A stretch of 64,000 bases of DNA from an uncultured Eubacteriales bacterium (GTDB lineage: Bacteria > Bacillota > Clostridia > Lachnospirales > Lachnospiraceae), in the NCBI GenBank assembly GCA_900315425.1, contig OMZA01000004.1:62001-126000 (forward strand). The letters run 5' to 3'. This document shows positions 56,856-64,000 of the stretch, one piece after another. Each line of letters starts with the position of its first letter. The first letter of the stretch is position 1. Under the pieces are notes generated by a model. It was not told where the DNA came from. It saw only the letters and a program-made list of their open reading frames with translations, and searched no databases. A program made the translations under genes and the position numbers.

Positions 56856-57359
56856 ATGGCAGAGAAGATGACAGAACAAGACATAAAAAAAATCAAGGAG
56901 GAAATTGAATACAGAAAACTTGTGGTTCGCAAAGAAGCTATTGAAGCTGTAAAGGAAGCAAGAGCACAAGGAGATCTAAGTGAGAACTTTGAATACTATG
57001 CAGCCAAAAGAGATAAGAATAGAAATGAAAGCAGAATCAGATATTTGGAGAGGATTCTTAATAATGCCCAGGTTATAGAGGACACTACTGCAGAGGATGA
57101 AGTAGGCCTTTATACTCAGGTTGAATTATTTTTAGAGGATACAAAAGAAATTATGTCCATTAAGCTTGTAACTTCTATTAGAGGTAATTCACTTGAAGGA
57201 AGAATAAGTATAGATTCTCCAATAGGCAAGGCAATACTGGGACATAAAGTAGGAGAAAGGGTGTATGTAAAAGTATCAGATGACTTTGGATATTACGCTC
57301 AGATAAAGAGTATAACTAAGCTAGAAGATGATGGAACGGATGATATCAGGAGTTACTAA
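56856..57359 (+). CDS. greA: Transcription elongation factor GreA/GreB
   Basis: Rescues backtracked RNA polymerase by stimulating RNA cleavage. The 167 residues form an N-terminal coiled coil with the acidic tip A-R-A-Q-G-D-L-S-E-N-F-E-Y (the Asp and Glu that act in the polymerase secondary channel) and a C-terminal FKBP-like domain with S-P-I-G-K-A-I-L-G-H-K-V-G. The start follows TAGGAGG. The sequence is somewhat divergent and may be a second Gre paralogue. It is separated from guaB only by the terminator. Confidence 0.92.
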   Translation: MAEKMTEQDIKKIKEEIEYRKLVVRKEAIEAVKEARAQGDLSENFEYYAAKRDKNRNESRIRYLERILNNAQVIEDTTAEDEVGLYTQVELFLEDTKEIMSIKLVTSIRGNSLEGRISIDSPIGKAILGHKVGERVYVKVSDDFGYYAQIKSITKLEDDGTDDIRSY

Positions 57360-57371
57360 GGAGAAATTATA

Positions 57372-57400
57372 TTTTCATATTCTATGAACTGTGTTATACT
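57372..57400 (+). promoter_or_regulatory. Possible promoter of the GGDEF gene
   Basis: TTTTCA (57372-57377), a 17-base spacer and TATACT (57395-57400). The -35 is weak; the -10 is good. Confidence 0.4.
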
Positions 57401-57479
57401 TAAAATGATTTTTTATGATTATTATGGGGGTATTATATAGGTGTAGCAAGTGTGCAACCAAAGAAGGATGGAAAAGCAT

Positions 57480-60400
57480 ATGAAAAATGAGGTTAAAAAT
57501 AGTATAAAAAATACAATAGGCAATCTCTTAACTAAAGGCAGATCGGAGTATACAGATTACATTTTATTCTTTAGACATTATAGTGAATTACAGCTTGATG
57601 AATCTGAGATTATCGATATTGTCTCAGCAATGAATATTGATTGTGATATGTTGTACTATGAGTACAGTAAGGATAAAATTCAGGATGCTTTCTGCCCTTT
57701 TATGGAATTTATAAGAGAATTATACAATAAGTATTATAAGAAAATAATGACCGCCCAGGAATTTGTTGAAAAAGCTGGTGGTTATAAAGCTCTTACATAT
57801 TTGTTTGTTCATTATTTGGAAAATGGATGGTTTGACAGATATGAGGACGTACTTCCTCCGGAAGTTGAATACGAAAAGATACGTATAGTTGAAAGTATAA
57901 TTAATTTTATAAAATACATTTCCAGAGAACATAAACTGGTTATGGTTCTGGACAATGTTCACTTGGTGCAATTGTCATCACTTAAGATAATTGAAAATAT
58001 AATAGGAAACCGATCTATTAAAAATATTGCTTTTATAGGATCTTACGATGAATCATACAATATCAGTAGCTATAGACAAGGCGAGTGGAGCAAACTGATG
58101 GATTTAATTAGAAATCTTGAGATAACTATTGAGTATGATGGAGTTTCTGAGAATTATAATGTCGAGGAAACAGAAGATAGTGATGGGGGAACAACAGTAG
58201 CAGAGTATATAGAAACCATGAGGGATCTTTGCATGGTTCTTGCCTTCGAGCAGGGAAATTATTATATGACCAAGCTGTTAAGAACCTTGGACAATAGTAA
58301 GCTTGTGGCAACACAGGAAGAAGAAGCTCAAATTTATTTTATAAAGGCAATGATAGAGGTCTTTACAAAGCATGATAAAGAAGCATTTGTGTCATGTAAG
58401 AAAATGTATGATTTGGAATGTACAAAGAATAATAACAAGATTCTTTATATGTATTATGTGATAAATGCTATTATTAATACAACCACAGGACAGCATTATA
58501 TAGCAAGAAAGATGATAAAAAACGGTCTGGATTTAATTGATGCTCATCCAGACGAGTTTGTGGAACATGACAGGACCCGCCTTGAGATGATGGAGATTGT
58601 GGAATATCTTTCTAAGAATCCGAATGTTTTATTCTGGGATCCTAATATGTCTATTCCAAAGGAATTAATCCAAAAGGCTAAAGATAAAGGACAGCTAATG
58701 CATGTGGCATATGCATATTTATTTGGATTTAATCTGGCATCTGCAGATACACAGGAAAGAGAAGAAAATAGAAAGAATTTCGAGGAAGGTCTTGCAATAG
58801 CAGAGAAGCTGGATAATGTTAAATTACAGATAAGAGGCTGGCAGTCAAGTGGTGCTCAAGCATCAGCCTATGGAGATTTTAGAGATACACTGTATTTCTA
58901 TAATAAGAGTCTGGATATTATGAAGGGCAACGATATGAAGTTAGAGGAAGCCGAGATTGATAATGGTATTGGCTATGACTGTATCGTTAATGAAAAATAT
59001 GATTTAGCATATGACTATTTCCATAAAGCAATTGATTTGGGAATTAAGATAGAGGTGCCGGGGATTGTATTGGATGCAGTTTATAACATGACTGCATTGG
59101 ATATTCAAACCGGAAATTATGACGAGGCAATTGGATGTGCAAATCTTACTTTGAAAATGATGAATATGCTTAAGTTAGAGAGACTTAATGTATGTAATAA
59201 ATCAAAGGTTTTGGGATTAGCAATATTTGCCTACCTTAAAAAGAAACAGATTTATAATGCCAAGATGTATTACGATAATATGGCAACGGTTATGCAACAC
59301 TTACTTAGTTCGGATAATCCGGATTATTCTATGTGGGAAGACGATATGTATCTTTACTATGTAGTTAGTGCTATGATTGCCATGGAAGATGGACGATATG
59401 AAGTAGCTAGAAGATACTTTGACCATGCCGATGCATTATGGCAGGAGATTAACAGTAAGCAATTGTACATTCTTCCAAGGGTTATACAGGAAGAAGTGCG
59501 TTTATGCGAGCTTATGGGCGAAACCATAAAGAAAGAGGAAATAATTATAAGATCAGCTGAGTTCTGTAGACAGAACAAAATGCTTTTAAATGCTGCCAAC
59601 ATTGATAATCTGTTATTTAATAAGGAATTTAACAGGGAAAAATACAAGACTGTTCTTACAGAAGAATTGGTGGAAAGAATTAATGTCATGACAGCTAGAA
59701 GTGCCATGAAGAAAGAAGTTGAAAAGAAGAATAAGATGCTCAACTTCTTTGAAACCTGGGTTGATTCAATTAATATTCCTGCGGGTTCAGAAAGCGAAAT
59801 GATATCAAATGCAGTGGAAATGATTAAGAACACATTTGATATAGACAGGGTGCTTTACATTAGTGTGATAAATGGCATTCCTGTAATAAAATACTATGAT
59901 AGCTCAATAGACATTCAGCAGTATCAGCTTCAGTACATAATGGATTTCTTTAAGAAAAATAAACGTAGAATATTGGTATCAAGGCTTAAGAAATCATATA
60001 AATTCCACGAAGAATTTATATCAGCATTTAACAGAAATGATTTATCATCGCTTTTAGCAATACCGTTCTACGAAAATGAAGAGGTATCTGATATATTTAT
60101 AGCATTTAAGAATAAGAGAGCCAACTTCACAGAGAATCTTACAATGATTTATGAAGACGAGGCAGACATTTTAAGAACCTCATTTAGAGAACTTATTGAA
60201 GCTATTAACAGAGAACAGATAAAGAGACAGTTAGAAAAGAGTTCTGTTACAGATACTCTAACAGGAATTGATAATAGACATGGATTAGTAGTTAAGGTAA
60301 ATAAAGAGATTGAACGAATCAAGCGTTTGGAGAAGGCTGAGGAGTTATTTACCATACTATATATGGATTTGGATAATTTCAAATTCTGTAACGATAATTT

Positions 60401-60785
60401 TGGACATGATGCAGGAGATGCCGTATTAGTGTCATTTTCAGCCATGCTTAAGAGTATTGTTGGAGAAGACGGAATCGTTGTCAGATATGGTGGTGACGAA
60501 TTCATAATAATTATTCCGAATAAAAATGTTAATTATGGAGAAAGTATTGCCAATAAAATATTTAGAAATATCGGATATAACAGAGGTTTTGTAAAAGCCA
60601 TAGAATCAACCATTACCGGAAAGATATCAATAAGTGATGAAAATAGAATTACATGTTCTATAGGTATTGCATCCGGGGTGGTTAAGGAGTATGATGATAT
60701 TTCGGTAATTCTTAAAAAAGCAGACAAGGCGTTATACGCTGTTAAAAATGGTTCAAAGCATGACTATAAGATATGGGAAGAATAG
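57480..60785 (+). CDS. Large TPR-GAF-GGDEF protein with degenerate N-terminal ATPase-like region
   Basis: A cytoplasmic diguanylate cyclase candidate of 1101 residues. Residues about 150-175 (L-V-M-V-L-D-N-V-H-L-V-Q-L-S-S-L) resemble the Walker B strand of STAND-type ATPases, but no Walker A P-loop is seen. A long helical TPR-like part (about 230-720) follows, then a GAF domain (about 780-910) and a GGDEF domain whose motif G-G-D-E-F is intact (1004-1008). The inhibitory I-site is V-G-E-D instead of R-x-x-D, so product inhibition may be lost. No membrane segment is seen. The ATG at 57480 follows AAGAAGGA; a GTG at 57450 and an ATG at 57468 are alternatives. Confidence 0.85.
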   Translation: MKNEVKNSIKNTIGNLLTKGRSEYTDYILFFRHYSELQLDESEIIDIVSAMNIDCDMLYYEYSKDKIQDAFCPFMEFIRELYNKYYKKIMTAQEFVEKAGGYKALTYLFVHYLENGWFDRYEDVLPPEVEYEKIRIVESIINFIKYISREHKLVMVLDNVHLVQLSSLKIIENIIGNRSIKNIAFIGSYDESYNISSYRQGEWSKLMDLIRNLEITIEYDGVSENYNVEETEDSDGGTTVAEYIETMRDLCMVLAFEQGNYYMTKLLRTLDNSKLVATQEEEAQIYFIKAMIEVFTKHDKEAFVSCKKMYDLECTKNNNKILYMYYVINAIINTTTGQHYIARKMIKNGLDLIDAHPDEFVEHDRTRLEMMEIVEYLSKNPNVLFWDPNMSIPKELIQKAKDKGQLMHVAYAYLFGFNLASADTQEREENRKNFEEGLAIAEKLDNVKLQIRGWQSSGAQASAYGDFRDTLYFYNKSLDIMKGNDMKLEEAEIDNGIGYDCIVNEKYDLAYDYFHKAIDLGIKIEVPGIVLDAVYNMTALDIQTGNYDEAIGCANLTLKMMNMLKLERLNVCNKSKVLGLAIFAYLKKKQIYNAKMYYDNMATVMQHLLSSDNPDYSMWEDDMYLYYVVSAMIAMEDGRYEVARRYFDHADALWQEINSKQLYILPRVIQEEVRLCELMGETIKKEEIIIRSAEFCRQNKMLLNAANIDNLLFNKEFNREKYKTVLTEELVERINVMTARSAMKKEVEKKNKMLNFFETWVDSINIPAGSESEMISNAVEMIKNTFDIDRVLYISVINGIPVIKYYDSSIDIQQYQLQYIMDFFKKNKRRILVSRLKKSYKFHEEFISAFNRNDLSSLLAIPFYENEEVSDIFIAFKNKRANFTENLTMIYEDEADILRTSFRELIEAINREQIKRQLEKSSVTDTLTGIDNRHGLVVKVNKEIERIKRLEKAEELFTILYMDLDNFKFCNDNFGHDAGDAVLVSFSAMLKSIVGEDGIVVRYGGDEFIIIIPNKNVNYGESIANKIFRNIGYNRGFVKAIESTITGKISISDENRITCSIGIASGVVKEYDDISVILKKADKALYAVKNGSKHDYKIWEE

Positions 60786-60799
60786 GAGATTAGTTAACA

Positions 60800-62458
60800 A
60801 TGGAAGACTCAAAGAACTTTATAGAACTTATTATTGATGAAGATCTAGAAAATGGAAGGTTCGATCACGTACAAACCCGATTCCCACCAGAGCCAAATGG
60901 ATATTTACATATTGGACATGCAAAATCTATTCTTTTAAATTATGGACTTGCTGAAAAATATAATGGAAAATTCAATATGCGTTTTGACGATACCAATCCT
61001 ACAAAGGAAAAGGATGAGTACGTTGAGGCAATTAAAAGAGATATATCTTGGTTAGGAGCTGACTGGGAAGACAGATTATTTTTTGCATCAGATTATTTTG
61101 ATGAAATGTATGAAGTAGCAGTTAAGCTTATAAAGAAGGGCAAAGCATATGTGTGCGATTTAACTCCGGAAGAAATAAGAGAATACAGAGGAACCCTTAC
61201 AGAGCCAGGTAAAAACAGTCCATATAGGGACAGAAGTGTAGAAGAAAACTTAGAGCTATTTGAAAACATGAAAAATGGCATGTACGAAGACGGTACAAAA
61301 GTTCTCAGAGCTAAGATAGATATGGCATCTCCTAATATAAATATGAGAGATCCAATTATTTACAGAGTAGCGCACATGACACATCACAGAACAGGGGATA
61401 AATGGTGCATTTATCCTATGTATGACTTCGCTCATCCAATAGAGGATGCCCTTGAACATATTACACATTCTATATGTACTCTTGAGTTTGAGGATCACAG
61501 ACCTTTATATGACTGGGTTGTAAATGAAGCAGAGTTTGAAGAAAAGCCAAGACAGATTGAGTTTGCAAAACTTTACCTTACAAATGTTGTAACAGGTAAG
61601 AGATATATTAAGAAACTTGTAGATGATGGAATAGTAGATGGATGGGATGATCCAAGACTTGTAACAATATCAGCATTAAGAAGAAGAGGATTTACACCAG
61701 AGTCTCTTAAAATGTTTGTAGAATTGTGTGGTATATCAAAGAGTAACAGCTCTGTGGACTATGCAATGTTAGAATATTGTATAAGAGAAGACCTTAAGGG
61801 CAAAGCGCCAAGAGTAATGGCAGTTATTGATCCTATAAAGCTTATAATTGACAATTATCCGGAGGATAAGGTTGAGTATTTTGACGTGGTGAATAACCCT
61901 GAAAATGAAGAGATGGGTACAAGACAAGTAGCATTTAGCAGAGAGCTTTACATAGATAGAGACGATTTCATGGAAGAGCCACCTAAGAAATATTTTAGAT
62001 TATTCCCAGGTAATGAAGTAAGACTCATGAATGCGTATTTTGTAAAATGCGTGGACTATAAGAAAGATGAAAATGGAAATGTAACAGAAATCCATTGTAC
62101 ATATGACCCTGAGACAAGAAGTGGTTCAGGCTTTACAGGAAGAAAGGTAAAGGGAACTATTCATTGGGTAAGTGCAGCACATTCAGTAAATGCTGAAGTA
62201 AGATTGTATGAAAACATAGTTGATGAGGAAAAGGGAAAACTTAATGAGGACGGCACATTGAACCTCAACCCTAATTCTAAGACAGTAATGACTAATGCAA
62301 GAATAGAGTCAAGCATAAGAAATGCAAAAGCAGAAGATAAATATCAGTTTGTAAGAAAAGGATTTTTCTGTGTAGATTCAAAGGATACTACAGAGGACAA
62401 GTTAGTATTTAATGAGACGGTATCATTAAAGAGTTCTTTCAAACTTCCTAAAAACTAA
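60800..62458 (+). CDS. glnS: Glutamine--tRNA ligase
   Basis: Class I synthetase charging tRNA-Gln directly, 552 residues. The N-terminus has [13 protein letters not shown] (HIGH at 37-40), then R-F-D-D-T-N-P and the G-W-D-D-P-R-L block. The KMSKS motif, M-S-K-R in E. coli GlnRS, appears as T-G-K-R here. The two C-terminal beta-barrel anticodon domains are present. Many Firmicutes lack GlnRS and use Glu-tRNA-Gln with GatCAB, so this gene is likely an old lateral gain in clostridia. The ribosome binding site is TAGGAGAT, 14 bases after the GGDEF gene. Confidence 0.96.
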   Translation: MEDSKNFIELIIDEDLENGRFDHVQTRFPPEPNGYLHIGHAKSILLNYGLAEKYNGKFNMRFDDTNPTKEKDEYVEAIKRDISWLGADWEDRLFFASDYFDEMYEVAVKLIKKGKAYVCDLTPEEIREYRGTLTEPGKNSPYRDRSVEENLELFENMKNGMYEDGTKVLRAKIDMASPNINMRDPIIYRVAHMTHHRTGDKWCIYPMYDFAHPIEDALEHITHSICTLEFEDHRPLYDWVVNEAEFEEKPRQIEFAKLYLTNVVTGKRYIKKLVDDGIVDGWDDPRLVTISALRRRGFTPESLKMFVELCGISKSNSSVDYAMLEYCIREDLKGKAPRVMAVIDPIKLIIDNYPEDKVEYFDVVNNPENEEMGTRQVAFSRELYIDRDDFMEEPPKKYFRLFPGNEVRLMNAYFVKCVDYKKDENGNVTEIHCTYDPETRSGSGFTGRKVKGTIHWVSAAHSVNAEVRLYENIVDEEKGKLNEDGTLNLNPNSKTVMTNARIESSIRNAKAEDKYQFVRKGFFCVDSKDTTEDKLVFNETVSLKSSFKLPKN

Positions 62459-62464
62459 AAAATA

Positions 62465-62492
62465 ACAGGCTACCGCAACTGCGATAGCCTGT
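62465..62492. terminator. Terminator between glnS and a convergent gene
   Basis: A 12-base stem with one mismatch (62465-62476 with 62481-62492) and a 4-base AACT loop, with A/T-rich flanks on both sides. Confidence 0.7.
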
Positions 62493-62521
62493 ATTTAATT
62501 TAAGTCCAATTAAATGAGTGA

Positions 62522-62857
62522 TTATTTATCATCTTCCTGTTTGTCATCATCCTCATCATCAGTGTCATCTTCGTCGTTGTCAAAATCTTCATCTTTAAAA
62601 TCTGAAGTATCAATGTTTACATTAACTTTAACACCGTTGTCCTTTACGACTTCAACAGGTTCATCCTTAGCTTTATTAAGTGAAACGTAACCATCCTCAT
62701 TAGACTCGTCAGAATCGTCATCATCAAAATCAAGGAAATCATCATCAAAATCTTCAGAAGAAGCTTTATACTTATTATAAAGAGCCATTCCTCCTGCTGC
62801 CGCTGCACCTACAATAGTTGTGAAAATAATTGCTTTCTTAAAAAAACCTTTTGCCAT
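62522..62857 (-). CDS. Small acidic membrane-anchored protein
   Basis: An unrecognised protein of 111 residues. A basic start (M-A-K-G-F-F-K-K) and one Ala/Gly-rich membrane helix (about 8-26) are followed by an extremely Asp/Glu-rich, Lys-poor region with two acidic clusters (about 35-55 and 85-111) around a short V-K-V-N-V-N-I-D strand. The helix and G-A-A-A-A-G-G motif resemble YtxH-like stress proteins, but the acidic tail does not. The start has AAAGGAGA on the minus strand. It is a single gene between two convergent/divergent neighbours. Confidence 0.75.
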   Translation of the reverse strand: MAKGFFKKAIIFTTIVGAAAAGGMALYNKYKASSEDFDDDFLDFDDDDSDESNEDGYVSLNKAKDEPVEVVKDNGVKVNVNIDTSDFKDEDFDNDEDDTDDEDDDKQEDDK

Positions 62858-62944
62858 ATAAAACGATTCTCCTTTCTACAAATCTGATACTAGTATTGTA
62901 ATACGTAAGATAAAAAAAATAAAGGACAAAATGTCAACATACTG

Positions 62945-62953
62945 TGATAAAAT
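62945..62953 (+). promoter_or_regulatory. Possible extended -10 promoter of the HAD gene
   Basis: TGATAAAAT (TG at 62945-62946, TAAAAT at 62948-62953) lies 36 bases before the HAD gene. On the other strand a TTGACA (62937-62932) could be the -35 for the acidic protein gene, but its -10 is unclear. Confidence 0.45.
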
Positions 62954-62989
62954 ATTTAAATATTAATGATAAAAACATAAGGAGCTGTT

Positions 62990-63772
62990 ATGAAAAAAAT
63001 AGTTTTTTTTGACATAGATGGAACTATATATCAGTACGGAAACGGAGTTCCAAAAGACACAAGATGGGCTATTAGAAAACTAAGAGAAAATGGAAATATT
63101 GCGATGATTTGTACCGGAAGAACCAAATCCATGATATTTCCTGAGATATTAGATATTGGATTTGATGGGATCGTTGCAGGAGCAGGAACTTATATAGAAT
63201 ATCAGGGCAGAGAAATATTTAGAGATGAAATGGAAGAAGCAATAGCCAGAGATATAATAAGTACCATGAGAACACTAGACATAATGGCTATACCTGAGGG
63301 AATAGATTACATCTACTTTGATAAAGAATATATGCCAAAGGAGTATTTTCCTATATTTGAAATCTATTTAAAAGAAGTGGGAAAAAATGTTATAGAAGTA
63401 GATAAAGCCAGTAAAATAGAGGTTTCTAAAGTAAGTGGTATCGTTAAAAATAAAGAAGAAGTTAAAAAAATGGAAGAAAAATATCCGGATTACAAGGTTG
63501 TAGACCACAAAGATGGGTTTATAGAAATAATTCCAAGAGGTTTTTCCAAAGCAGAAGGGATTAAGAAGGTTATTGATAACATAGGATTAGACAGAAAAGA
63601 TACCTATGCTTTTGGAGATGGAATGAATGATTATGAAATGCTTAAGTATGTAAACTACGGTGTGGTAATGGGTAATGCCATGGATAGTTTTAAATCTCAG
63701 ATAGAATACGTAACTGAGGATTATGATAAAGGCGGCATTAAAAATGCCCTTGAAAGGTTCGGGCTAATATAG
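62990..63772 (+). CDS. Cof-type HAD-IIB family phosphatase
   Basis: A cytoplasmic sugar-phosphate or nucleotide phosphatase of 260 residues. Motif I is F-F-D-I-D-G-T (nucleophile D8, acid D10), motif II is C-T-G-R-T, the C2-type cap lies at about 80-185, and motifs III and IV are K-A-E-G-I-K-K and F-G-D-G-M-N-D. This is the Cof/YwpJ-like group, whose substrates are usually broad. The ribosome binding site is AAGGAGCTG. Its stop codon overlaps the GTG of the next gene by one base. Confidence 0.93.
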   Translation: MKKIVFFDIDGTIYQYGNGVPKDTRWAIRKLRENGNIAMICTGRTKSMIFPEILDIGFDGIVAGAGTYIEYQGREIFRDEMEEAIARDIISTMRTLDIMAIPEGIDYIYFDKEYMPKEYFPIFEIYLKEVGKNVIEVDKASKIEVSKVSGIVKNKEEVKKMEEKYPDYKVVDHKDGFIEIIPRGFSKAEGIKKVIDNIGLDRKDTYAFGDGMNDYEMLKYVNYGVVMGNAMDSFKSQIEYVTEDYDKGGIKNALERFGLI

Positions 63773-64000
63773 TGAAGATTACAAAACAAGATAAAGATCT
63801 GATATTAACAGACATTAAAGATTTTAGTTTGCAGCAAACATTAGAATGTGGTCAGTGTTTTCATTTTAAAAATTTTGGTGAGGGTGAATTCGCAGTTGTT
63901 TACAAAAAAAATCTTCTTCATGCAAAGGAAGAAAATGACAAAATAATCTTATACAACCTGTCTTTGAAGGATTTTGAAAATATATGGAAGCACTATTTTG
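63772..64000 (+). CDS. 8-oxoguanine DNA glycosylase, N-terminal part (runs off the edge)
   Basis: A frame opens with GTG at 63772, overlapping the last base of the HAD stop, and runs to the window end (76 complete codons). It reads as the OGG N-terminal domain: D-F-S-L-Q-Q-T-L-E-C-G-Q-C-F-H-F is the diagnostic motif of bacterial OGG1/AlkA-like glycosylases (C-G-Q-x-F), followed by a beta-strand region. The helix-hairpin-helix and catalytic Lys lie beyond the edge. GAAAGG upstream serves as the ribosome binding site. Confidence 0.82.
   Translation, partial: MKITKQDKDLILTDIKDFSLQQTLECGQCFHFKNFGEGEFAVVYKKNLLHAKEENDKIILYNLSLKDFENIWKHYF

Overview
The window is a stretch of core chromosome from a low-GC Gram-positive anaerobe, most likely a gut Lachnospiraceae (class Clostridia). 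The reasons are the visibly AT-rich DNA, strong AGGAGG-type ribosome binding sites, nearly all genes on one strand, and a characteristic mix: GlnRS used directly, HemZ and HemW, an oxygen-sensitive type dihydroxy-acid dehydratase, a sigma-V/RsiV pair, class B sortase, and DUF6106, DUF6935, DUF815 and DUF1015 family proteins. I see no insertion sequence, prophage, tRNA, rRNA or CRISPR array, and no gene-free stretch longer than about 250 bases.

Layout. 1-5.9 kb: tail of an unknown gene, a solitary DUF6935 gene, asnA (minus strand), then hflX-thyA-folA and a secreted coiled-coil/SleB-type wall hydrolase. 6-10.3 kb: carA-carB. 10.3-15.9 kb: a GNAT acetyltransferase, a histidine phosphatase and a second-type GyrB/GyrA-like topoisomerase pair. 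15.9-18.9 kb (minus strand): an alpha-amylase-family lipoprotein, an RsiV-like anti-sigma factor and its ECF sigma factor. 19-33.3 kb: a long co-oriented run: folC-pheA-DUF815, relA-MBL hydrolase-hemZ-HD-GYP-hisS-aspS-tgt-yajC and a sortase B. 33.3-35.5 kb: a His-rich LytR-CpsA-Psr protein and a small surface protein ending in an SPKTG sorting signal. 35.5-39.1 kb: an FMN riboswitch with its terminator followed by ribD-ribE-ribBA-ribH. 39.2-47.5 kb: leuB-ilvD-ilvB and serC-serA-DUF1015. 47.5-57.4 kb: a membrane protein with a degenerate transglutaminase-like domain, a PflX-like radical SAM protein, an M18 aminopeptidase, lepA-hemW, a DUF6106 membrane protein, guaB and greA. 57.4-64 kb: a large TPR-GAF-GGDEF protein, glnS, an acidic membrane-anchored protein (minus strand), a Cof-type HAD phosphatase and the start of an 8-oxoguanine glycosylase.

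The genes mostly serve nucleotide, amino acid, folate and flavin synthesis plus translation. A second theme is the cell envelope and signalling: a likely lysozyme-responsive sigma-V system, a sortase with a nearby candidate substrate, an LCP ligase-type enzyme, a wall hydrolase, (p)ppGpp synthesis and both halves of a cyclic-di-GMP circuit (HD-GYP and GGDEF).

Nothing here looks like an unknown defence or mobile system. The most interesting points are enzymes that lack expected catalytic residues (a PGDH-family SerA without the catalytic Glu, a transglutaminase-like protein with Thr in place of Cys, a GlnRS with a changed KMSKS motif), the DUF1015 protein as a candidate for the missing last step of serine synthesis, a GGDEF protein carrying what looks like an eroded STAND ATPase, and a repeated arrangement in which terminator-like hairpins sit directly against the ribosome binding site of the next gene. 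All calls were made by eye, without database searches.
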